Assembly: GCF_004634245.1 (NCBI RefSeq)
Contig: NZ_SJTF01000009.1
Coordinates: 124,001-188,000, forward strand
Direction of reading: 5' to 3'
Source of the DNA: Flavobacterium foetidum
GTDB lineage: Bacteria > Bacteroidota > Bacteroidia > Flavobacteriales > Flavobacteriaceae
Length of the DNA stretch: 64,000 nucleotides
Below the pieces are notes generated by a model. It searched no databases, was not told where the DNA came from, and saw only the letters and a list, made by a program, of their open reading frames with translations. Shown one piece after another: positions 34,738 through 41,735 of this stretch (position 1 is the stretch's first letter; each line of letters begins with the position of its first letter). Made by a program: the position numbers and the translations under genes.

Positions 34738-36372
34738 ATGATTACAGTTAACGATATTTCGGTTCAGTTTGGAGGAACTACACTTTTCAGCGATGTTTCT
34801 TTCGCGATAAACGAGAATGATAAAATTGCCCTTATGGGTAAAAATGGTGCAGGGAAATCGACACTCTTAAAAATTATTGCGGGAGTTAATAAGCCTTCGA
34901 CAGGAAATATTTCGGCTCCAAAAGAAGCGGTTATCGCCTATCTGCCTCAACACTTGCTGACTGAAGATGGGGCAACAGTAATGGAAGAAGCGTCAAAAGC
35001 TTTTAGTGAAATTTTTAAAATGAAAGCTGAAATCGACGAAATCAACGAGCAGTTGACCGTGCGCACCGATTATGAAAGCGACGATTACATGAAATTAATC
35101 GAAAGAGTTTCAGACTTGAGCGAGAAATTTTACGCGATTGAAGAGGTGAATTACGAAGCTGAAGTTGAGAAAATCTTAGTAGGTCTTGGTTTTGAGCGTG
35201 AAGATTTTACACGACAAACTTCTGAATTTTCGGGTGGGTGGAGAATGCGAATCGAATTGGCAAAAATCCTATTGCAAAAACCAGATTTGATTCTGCTAGA
35301 CGAGCCGACCAACCATATGGATATCGAGAGTATTCAATGGCTAGAGGAGTTTTTGCTAAATCAGGCAAAAGCGGTTGTAGTAATTTCGCACGACAGGGCG
35401 TTTGTAGATAATATTACGAATCGTACGATCGAAGTTACAATGGGAAGGATTTACGATTATAAAGCGAAATATTCTCATTACTTAGAATTGAGAAAAGACC
35501 GTCGTATTCATCAGCAGAAAGCTTATGATGAGCAACAGAAAATGATCGCCGAGAATCGTGCTTTTATCGAACGTTTTAAAGGAACATTTTCTAAAACTGA
35601 TGCCGTTCAGTCTCGTGTCAAAATGCTTGAAAAGTTAGAAATTGTTCAAGTTGATGAAGTGGATACTTCTGCATTACGTTTAAAATTTCCGCCAGCGCCG
35701 CGTTCAGGGCAGTATCCTGTTATTGTAAAAGAAATGTCTAAAGCGTATGGCGATCATGTGGTTTTTAAAGACGCAAATATCGTGATCGAGCGTGGCCAGA
35801 AAGTTGCTTTTGTAGGGAAAAATGGTGAAGGAAAATCGACTATGATCAAAGCGATCATGAAAGAAATCGGCGTTGATTCAGGAAGTGTAGAAATCGGACA
35901 TAATGCGCAGATTGGGTATTTTGCCCAAAACCAAGCGGCCTTATTAGACGAAAATGCTACCATATTTGAAACAATAGACGGTATTGCGGTTGGAGATATC
36001 AGAACGCAGATTAAAAATATTTTAGGGGCTTTCATGTTTCAAGGAGACGATATTACCAAAAAGGTAAAGGTGCTTTCTGGTGGTGAAAAAACACGTTTGG
36101 CAATGATTAAATTGTTGTTGGAACCTGTAAATTTATTAATTCTAGATGAGCCTTCGAATCACTTGGATATGAAGACTAAAGATATCATAAAGGACGCCTT
36201 GCGAGATTTTGACGGAACTTTGATTCTTGTATCGCACGATCGTGATTTCTTGGATGGATTAGCAACCAAGGTTTTTGAATTTGGAAACAAACGCGTAAAA
36301 GAACATTTTGAAGACGTTGCTGGTTTCCTTGCGCACAAGAAAATGGATTCTATGAGAGAAATCGAAAAATAA
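34738..36372 (+). CDS. ABC-F family ATPase (ribosome-associated)
   Basis: A 544-residue soluble protein with two fused ABC domains and no membrane part. Domain 1: GKNGAGKST near 34, FSGGWRMRIELAKILL near 165, LILLDEPTNHMD near 184. Domain 2: GKNGEGKST near 360, LSGGEKTRLAMIKLLL near 447, LLILDEPSNHLD near 466. The linker with HxxLRKDRR and QQKMIAENRAFIERFKG near 240-280 is the P-site tRNA interaction motif of ABC-F factors. It resembles the Uup/YbiT/EttA housekeeping set, not a specific resistance factor, though this cannot be excluded. Confidence 0.93.
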   Translation: MITVNDISVQFGGTTLFSDVSFAINENDKIALMGKNGAGKSTLLKIIAGVNKPSTGNISAPKEAVIAYLPQHLLTEDGATVMEEASKAFSEIFKMKAEIDEINEQLTVRTDYESDDYMKLIERVSDLSEKFYAIEEVNYEAEVEKILVGLGFEREDFTRQTSEFSGGWRMRIELAKILLQKPDLILLDEPTNHMDIESIQWLEEFLLNQAKAVVVISHDRAFVDNITNRTIEVTMGRIYDYKAKYSHYLELRKDRRIHQQKAYDEQQKMIAENRAFIERFKGTFSKTDAVQSRVKMLEKLEIVQVDEVDTSALRLKFPPAPRSGQYPVIVKEMSKAYGDHVVFKDANIVIERGQKVAFVGKNGEGKSTMIKAIMKEIGVDSGSVEIGHNAQIGYFAQNQAALLDENATIFETIDGIAVGDIRTQIKNILGAFMFQGDDITKKVKVLSGGEKTRLAMIKLLLEPVNLLILDEPSNHLDMKTKDIIKDALRDFDGTLILVSHDRDFLDGLATKVFEFGNKRVKEHFEDVAGFLAHKKMDSMREIEK

Positions 36373-36392
36373 TATAGCGTAAGATAGCTATA

Positions 36393-36421
36393 AAGCGCAG
36401 GACGACCTCCTGCGCTTTTTT
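36393..36421 (+). terminator. Terminator of the ABC-F gene
   Basis: A 10-bp stem AAGCGCAGGA/TCCTGCGCTT with a 5-base loop and a run of T. Confidence 0.88.
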
Positions 36422-36542
36422 TGTGCGTTATTTTTTACATTGTATCGTAATTTTTATTATTTTAGTCTGTATATTAATGAGTTATAGTTCTCCAGAAACA
36501 TAATCTGATTTGCATCAGTAGTAAAAAATTAATTTTTTATTT

Positions 36543-37700
36543 ATGGAATTTGTAAGCAAGCCACTAATAAGAATTGTTTTTATTTTTCTAATAATGCCCT
36601 TTTTTTTAAAGGCACAAGGTGATGTAAATAATGGTAGCACTACCGCAGAGTCTGCAATAAAATATCCGCAATATCAATTAAAAGGACTTTTGCAAGCTCG
36701 TTATCTCGAAAGTTTTGGGGATAATGTAGATGTCTTGGGAATTCATCACGCTACTGGCGAGGTAACACAAAGCTCTTTTGATATAAAAAGAATGCGTGTT
36801 GGACTTAATACCAAGCTTAGTGAAGCTACAGAAGTTGTGATTTTGGTTAATCTAGCCGATTTTAAATCGGATACCAAAGGCAAGGTTCTCGAAAATGCCT
36901 ATGGAAAATATACTTTCAACAAATATATAGCACTCACAGGAGGTCAGTTTCGTCCGGCTTTTGGTATAGAAGAGCTTGTTCCTGTCGATATTATTAAGTC
37001 TTTTGACTTTTCCAATCAATATTATGAATTTGGTAAAAACGGCTGGACGAGTTTTCAGATTGGCGCTTCTGCAACTGGATCTTTTGATGTGGGGAAAATC
37101 CCTGTGAGTTATGCCGTCTCAGTATTAAACGGAAACGGTAAAAATGCAGAAATGGACAAGGATAACGGCAAGCAATATTCAACTCGCTGGGTTTTTGGTT
37201 TGTCTAAAGAATACAAAATAAATTTAGGGCTCAACGGTGGTTTTGGAAAAGTTTTCAAAAAAGATGTTTTTGCACTGGGAGCAGATATTACAAGTGATTT
37301 TAGACTCACAGATAAATTCTCCTTTGATCTTCAAATCGAATACAAACAAGGAACCAATCATAATCTTTATTTCTCGCTTCCTGCAGATCAGAGAGTAGGA
37401 GAGGTGTCTAATTATCAAATGCGTGGTGTTTATTTTCTGCCGAATTTAAGATATGTGGTAAATTATAAAAAACTGACCGCTTTAGAATTGTCGTGCCGCT
37501 ACGAAACTTTTGACCCTAGTTATAAAGTCAATTCAAATGTTAGGCAAACTTATACGCCAATGGTCAGTTTAGAATTTGGAAATGCTTACACCGGCCGAAT
37601 CGAAATGGGATTTGAAATAGACCGTTTTAAGCGAAATGTTCCAGATTCGTCAAGTTATAATGATGAATTATTTCTTATTCAGCTTCAGCTTAGACTTTAA
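36543..37700 (+). CDS. Outer-membrane porin of the OprO/OprP (phosphate-selective) family
   Basis: A 385-residue barrel with signal peptide ending FFLKAQ. Strands such as YQLKGLLQARYLESF, SSFDIKRMRVGLNTKL, GGQFRPAFGIEELVP and ALELSCRYETFDPSY match the OprO/P-type porins, and it ends LIQLQLRL. The gene is 20 bases upstream of a DASS anion symporter, which suggests a paired uptake route for an anion such as phosphate, sulfate or a dicarboxylate. Selectivity cannot be read. Confidence 0.85.
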   Translation: MEFVSKPLIRIVFIFLIMPFFLKAQGDVNNGSTTAESAIKYPQYQLKGLLQARYLESFGDNVDVLGIHHATGEVTQSSFDIKRMRVGLNTKLSEATEVVILVNLADFKSDTKGKVLENAYGKYTFNKYIALTGGQFRPAFGIEELVPVDIIKSFDFSNQYYEFGKNGWTSFQIGASATGSFDVGKIPVSYAVSVLNGNGKNAEMDKDNGKQYSTRWVFGLSKEYKINLGLNGGFGKVFKKDVFALGADITSDFRLTDKFSFDLQIEYKQGTNHNLYFSLPADQRVGEVSNYQMRGVYFLPNLRYVVNYKKLTALELSCRYETFDPSYKVNSNVRQTYTPMVSLEFGNAYTGRIEMGFEIDRFKRNVPDSSSYNDELFLIQLQLRL

Positions 37701-37720
37701 TCAACTTAAATTTAATTTTT

Positions 37721-39151
37721 ATGAAAGAAGTAAAAATTACTCAAACTCTTATCACGCTTAGTGTCGGTATTGCTATTTGGTTTATTCCTGCTCCGGAAGG
37801 TGTCAAAATAGAAGCTTGGCATTTGTTTGCCATTTTTACAGCCACCATTTTAGGGATTATTTTAAAAGCTGCACCGATGGGGACAATGTGTATGATTGCC
37901 ATTGCGCTAACCGCATTGTCTCAAGTTCTCGCACCAGGAGATCCTGGAAAGTCAATTACTTTGGCGCTAAAAGGTTTTGGAGACAAAGTAATCTGGTTGA
38001 TTGGAATTTCTTTTTTTATCGCTAGAGGATTTATTAAAACAGGTTTAGGAAATCGAATAGCGTTTTTATTCATCAGAATATTCGGAAAAAGCTCGCTCGG
38101 ATTGGCATATGGTTTGGGTTTGGCAGATTTGGTCTTGGCGCCTGCAGTTCCGAGCAACACAGCTAGGGGAGGCGGCATCATTTACCCGATTATGAAATCA
38201 ATGTCAATGAGTTTTGGTTCTGTGCCAGATCAGCCTGAAACACATAGGAAATTGGGTTCGTATTTAACCCTCAATAGTTATAATATGAATCTGATTGCCT
38301 CGTCTATGTTTCTAACAGGAACAGCTAGTAACCCGATGTGCCAGAAGTTTGCTCTTAATTTGGGCATAAAAATTACTTGGATGTCTTGGGCGATTGCGGC
38401 AATAGTTCCCGGATTATGCGCTTTTTTCGTAATTCCGTTTTTGCTTTATAAAATTTATCCTCCCGAACTAAAAAATACAGGCGATGCACCACAGATTGCT
38501 TCTCAAAAACTCAAAGAAATGGGAGCGATTACTAGAAACGAATGGATGATGCTCTTAACATTTTTTATATTGTTGTTTTTATGGATGACGGGAGATTTGT
38601 TTTCGATAGATGCCACGACAACTGCATTTATCGGACTGGTAGTTTTGTTGCTGACATCGGTTTTGACATGGGATGACGTTAAAGCCGAAAAAGGTGCGTG
38701 GGATACTATTGTCTGGTTTTCTGTTTTGGTCATGATGGCAAGCTCTCTTAATGAGCTTGGTTTTATTGCGTGGTTCAGTGATTTGGTCAAAGCAGAAATC
38801 GGAGGTTTGAGTTGGCAGATGGCCTTTCCGATTATTATTTTGGTCTATTTTTTCAGCCACTACCTTTTTGCAAGTGCAACAGCGCATGTGGCCGCTATGT
38901 ATGCCGCTTTGCTTGGTGTGGGTATTTCGCTTGGAATTCCGGGACTTTTGTTGGCTTTTATGCTTGGGTTTATTGGGTCAATTTACGGAACATTGACGCA
39001 TTATGGCCACGGACCAGCTCCCGTTTTTTTCGGGAGCGGGTATGTAGACCTAAAAAGTTGGTGGATAAAAGGGCTTGTAACCGGTTTGGTTATGCTTCTA
39101 ATTTATATGGTAATCGGAGGTTTGTGGCTCCGAATTATAGGTGATTTCTAA
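37721..39151 (+). CDS. DASS/SLC13-type sodium:anion symporter
   Basis: The 476-residue inner-membrane carrier has about 11-12 hydrophobic segments. The two substrate/sodium motifs typical of DASS are present as VPSNTARGGGIIYP near residues 145-158, with TASNPM near 202, and later SATAHVAAMYAALLGVG near 385-401. DASS carriers move di- and tricarboxylates or sulfate with Na+. Coupled to the porin gene by a 20-base gap, so the two probably serve the same anion across both membranes. Confidence 0.92.
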   Translation: MKEVKITQTLITLSVGIAIWFIPAPEGVKIEAWHLFAIFTATILGIILKAAPMGTMCMIAIALTALSQVLAPGDPGKSITLALKGFGDKVIWLIGISFFIARGFIKTGLGNRIAFLFIRIFGKSSLGLAYGLGLADLVLAPAVPSNTARGGGIIYPIMKSMSMSFGSVPDQPETHRKLGSYLTLNSYNMNLIASSMFLTGTASNPMCQKFALNLGIKITWMSWAIAAIVPGLCAFFVIPFLLYKIYPPELKNTGDAPQIASQKLKEMGAITRNEWMMLLTFFILLFLWMTGDLFSIDATTTAFIGLVVLLLTSVLTWDDVKAEKGAWDTIVWFSVLVMMASSLNELGFIAWFSDLVKAEIGGLSWQMAFPIIILVYFFSHYLFASATAHVAAMYAALLGVGISLGIPGLLLAFMLGFIGSIYGTLTHYGHGPAPVFFGSGYVDLKSWWIKGLVTGLVMLLIYMVIGGLWLRIIGDF

Positions 39152-39453
39152 ATTCTGATTCCGGGAGGAAGCAATTCTTTGTATTTAGGATTCTTTTTGA
39201 AAAACAAAACAATTTTTGGATGAATCGGTACTACTCTGTAATTTTTTTCAGAACTTAATTCTAATACATTTTTAAGTAAAGTATTGATTTTCTCTTCGTT
39301 TTGGAACGAATCAGGAGTGTTGATTTTGGTTAAGAAAATCTTCTTTTCCTGAAATGAATATTCAACTGCCAGCATTCCTTCGGGTACTGTGGTTTCAAAT
39401 TGGCGCGCAAACGTGTTGTCTTTGATTTCCATAGTTTTTTCAATAGTTTCCAT
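39148..39453 (-). CDS. Small GNAT-like N-acetyltransferase (PF14542/NATD1 type)
   Basis: A 101-residue cytosolic protein. AVEYSFQEKKIFLTKINTPDSFQNEEKINTLLKNVLELSSEKNYRV follows the compact beta-alpha layout of the YjdJ/NATD1 group, and the tail VPIHPKIVLFFKKNPKYKELL is its hallmark (family: VVPxCPxVxxYxxxHPEY). The acetyl-CoA loop (RGxGIG in active members) is not conserved: here QNEEKIN, so activity is doubtful. The stop codon overlaps that of the convergent symporter gene by 4 bases. Confidence 0.7.
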   Translation of the reverse strand: METIEKTMEIKDNTFARQFETTVPEGMLAVEYSFQEKKIFLTKINTPDSFQNEEKINTLLKNVLELSSEKNYRVVPIHPKIVLFFKKNPKYKELLPPGIRI

Positions 39454-39557
39454 AGTAGTGTGTTGTTAGGTTATATTAAAATAGTGAATTTGGGACACGA
39501 AATGATTATGAAAGAAATTTCTTTATAAGATTTAATACTCATAATTCATTTCAAGTA

Positions 39558-39565
39558 CAAAGGTA
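39558..39565 (-). promoter_or_regulatory. Promoter -7 element of the small GNAT gene
   Basis: Minus strand TACCTTTG, a perfect TAnnTTTG match, about 105 bases before the ATG. No TTG at the ideal spacing was found. Confidence 0.4.
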
Positions 39566-39702
39566 ATCATTTGATTTTCAATATTAAATAATTTTTTTGA
39601 GAACGCATGCATGAAGTTTGTTTTTTTTTTGGAATCGATTACATAAATACGGTCTGAATTTTGATTGAGATTGCATTAAAAAAAAGTAATTTTATTTTAT
39701 AA

Positions 39703-39900
39703 TAACTCGTTGGGTGTAATAAAAAAATAAAAGCATTTTAACACATAGAAGCATAGTTTTTTTGTGCCGAAAAAAGAAAATGGAAGAAACAAGTTTCCAA
39801 ACATAGCTAAACTATGTGCATTTAGACTAGTGAAACGCCTTTTTTAAGTTTAGTTAAACTATGTTTCTATGTGTTGAAAATAATTTCACCCAACGAGTTA
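39703..39900. repeat. MITE-like element, copy 2
   Basis: 198 bp with perfect 14-bp terminal inverted repeats (TAACTCGTTGGGTG and its complement at the right end). Further inward AACACATAG arms point towards each other. It is a near-identical copy of 5152-5348. It lies directly upstream of the alpha/beta hydrolase gene, so it replaces or supplies that gene's promoter region. Confidence 0.88.
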
Positions 39901-39930
39901 AAATGATAAGTGTAATCTTTATTTGGTGCT

Positions 39931-40587
39931 ATGAGTAAAATTCCAGTTTATTTTATGCCGGGTCTGGCAGCAAGTTCATCTATTTTTGAAAGGATAAAAT
40001 TAGATGAAACGCTATTTGAAATGTGTCTTTTAGAATGGGAAATTCCAAAGCCAAAAGAGTCTTTGTCTGATTACGCACTTCGAATAAGCAAAAATATCAA
40101 ACATGAAAATCCGGTTTTGATTGGAGTCTCATTTGGAGGAATTCTGGTTCAGGAAATATCAAAACATATACAGGCTAGAAAGGTGATCATCATATCAAGT
40201 GTCAGAAGTAATGCTGAATTTCCGAGACGAATGAAAATCGGAAAAAGAACAAAAGCCTACAAACTCATTCCGATGCAATTAATTCTTAATATTGAAAAAC
40301 TTGCTAAGTTTTCTTTTGGAGAAAAAGTAAATAAAAGAATTAAATTATACGAGAAATTTCTAGCTGTTCGGGATTTGGGGTATCTGCAATGGGCTGTAGA
40401 AACTGTAATTTTATGGGATCGCGATAAAATTGACGAAAACGTAATTCATATTCACGGCGATCAAGATGAGGTTTTTCCAATTAAATATATTGATAAATGC
40501 ATTTTGGTAAAAGGAGGAACGCATATTATGATTTTGAATAAGTATAAATGGCTGAATGAGAATTTGCCTTCTATTATACTGGAATAA
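39931..40587 (+). CDS. Alpha/beta hydrolase, cytosolic
   Basis: The 218-residue enzyme has no signal peptide. VYFMPGLAASSSIFERI gives the first strand and oxyanion region, LIGVSFGGILVQEI near residue 70 is the nucleophile elbow (Ser), HIHGDQDEVFP near 180 carries the acid, and VKGGTHIMI near 198 the His. All three catalytic parts are therefore present. The substrate is unknown. MITE copy 2 abuts the 5' end of the gene. Confidence 0.85.
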   Translation: MSKIPVYFMPGLAASSSIFERIKLDETLFEMCLLEWEIPKPKESLSDYALRISKNIKHENPVLIGVSFGGILVQEISKHIQARKVIIISSVRSNAEFPRRMKIGKRTKAYKLIPMQLILNIEKLAKFSFGEKVNKRIKLYEKFLAVRDLGYLQWAVETVILWDRDKIDENVIHIHGDQDEVFPIKYIDKCILVKGGTHIMILNKYKWLNENLPSIILE

Positions 40588-40686
40588 ATTCCAATTTTTT
40601 AAACTCCAAATTTCAATTCTTGATTTGAGTAAACTTTATAAGAAAGCCTTCAGAAAAAAACTCTAAACTCTTCAATCTAAAATTAA

Positions 40687-40737
40687 AAATCCCAAACTCT
40701 TTTGGAATTTGGGATTTGATATTTTGGAATTTAAAGG
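40687..40737 (-). terminator. Terminator and 8-bp-period array after the TPR protein gene
   Basis: AAATCCCAAA pairs with TTTGGGATTT across about 11 bases, downstream of the minus-strand TPR gene. On the minus strand the stretch from 40735 also reads as 8-mers (aattccaa, aatatcaa, atcccaaa, ttccaaaa). Confidence 0.55.
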
Positions 40738-40742
40738 AAAAT

Positions 40743-41258
40743 TTAGATTTTCTTCATTTGTTCTTTCATCATAGAAATCTGATCTTTCAGCATTCCTTGT
40801 TTGTCTAATTTTTTAGCTTCGTTCAATAAATTGGTTGCTTCCAACTTTCTGCGGCGCGACATAGCAACTCCGGCAAGGTTTAATTTAGCTACAGCCAAAT
40901 CCATATCCATAGATAATCCGAGTTCGATTGCTTTTTTGAAATGTTTTTCTGCTTGGTTGATGTTGGTTTGAGACAACATAATACCGTGTAAATAGTTAAA
41001 ATATCCTTGTTGTTTTCTTACTAGAGCAGTTTCTGGATTTTTGATGTATGCTAGCCATTTTTTTGCGCCTTCAAAATCTTGTTTTCTTAATTTGAAGAAG
41101 GCTAAAAGGATAAATTCGTTTTTAAAATAAAGAAAAATTGGAATTGCAGTAAGCAAAAAAAGGAATATACCATTTCCGATATTGCTTTCTGTAAATTGCC
41201 AAATGCCAGCAACTACAAGAAGTCCGGCCAAAATAAGTTTGATAATTTTGTTAAACAT
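40743..41258 (-). CDS. Membrane-anchored TPR-like protein
   Basis: A 171-residue protein with two N-terminal transmembrane helices (IIKLILAGLLVVAGIWQF, GIFLFLLTAIPIFLYF; residues 5-45, the DUF2892-like pair) and a cytosolic helical tail with TPR-type helices (GYFNYLHGIMLSQTNINQAEKHFKKAIELGL, AVAKLNLAGVAMSRRRKLEATNLLNEAKKL). TPR regions bind protein partners. No enzymatic motif. Function unknown. Confidence 0.75.
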   Translation of the reverse strand: MFNKIIKLILAGLLVVAGIWQFTESNIGNGIFLFLLTAIPIFLYFKNEFILLAFFKLRKQDFEGAKKWLAYIKNPETALVRKQQGYFNYLHGIMLSQTNINQAEKHFKKAIELGLSMDMDLAVAKLNLAGVAMSRRRKLEATNLLNEAKKLDKQGMLKDQISMMKEQMKKI

Positions 41259-41322
41259 AATAGATGTATATTTGTGATTGCAAAGATAGTAAAAGGAATT
41301 AAAAATATTTTTATAAAACTAC

Positions 41323-41352
41323 TTGCCAGAAAAAAAAGTCTTTGTATATTTG
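41323..41352 (+). promoter_or_regulatory. Bacteroidota-type promoter of rpmH
   Basis: TTG at 41323-41325, a 19-base spacer, then TATATTTG at 41345-41352: a full match to the phylum consensus. Leader of about 70 bases. Confidence 0.8.
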
Positions 41353-41427
41353 CACTCGGTTTTTGAACAACGATATCCAAAACCAAAATAACGAGTTAAT
41401 AGATACCATTTTTAAAGATACAAAGCA

Positions 41428-41589
41428 ATGAGCAAAAGAACATTTCAACCATCGAAAAGAAAAAGAAGAAATAAGCACGGATTTATGGACAGAATGGCTT
41501 CTGCGAATGGAAGAAAAGTTCTAGCGCGTAGAAGAGCAAAAGGAAGACATAAATTAACTGTTTCTAGCGAGCCTAGACACAAAAAATAA
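41428..41589 (+). CDS. rpmH: 50S ribosomal protein L34
   Basis: A 53-residue, highly basic protein: [19 protein letters not shown], then [22 protein letters not shown], the L34 signature. Full length. It is a separate gene with its own promoter and terminator; rnpA and dnaA are not next to it here. Confidence 0.98.
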
Positions 41590-41608
41590 TGTTTTTATAA
41601 ACATACAT

Positions 41609-41641
41609 AAGGCGATTACTTTCTTAGTATCGCCTTTTTTT
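41609..41641 (+). terminator. Terminator of rpmH
   Basis: AAGGCGAT and ATCGCCTT pair across an 12-base loop, followed by T-run. Confidence 0.85.
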
Positions 41642-41735
41642 ATACCTTGTCGGTAAAAAATTTCTCAACATTCTAGTTTATAGTGCACTACGAATGTTTT
41701 TTGACACACTTTTATAACTACACAATACATAAAAA

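Larger units (their letters stand above)
39454..39930. other. 477-bp intergenic region with MITE copy 2
   Basis: Left part (39454-39702) holds the leader and promoter of the small GNAT gene and no ORF; the right part is MITE copy 2, which ends 30 bases before the hydrolase ATG. Confidence 0.6.

Noticed and set aside
34738..36372. ABC-F protein as an antibiotic resistance factor
   Set aside because: Linker length and motifs fit housekeeping ABC-F proteins; nothing specific to known resistance types is visible.
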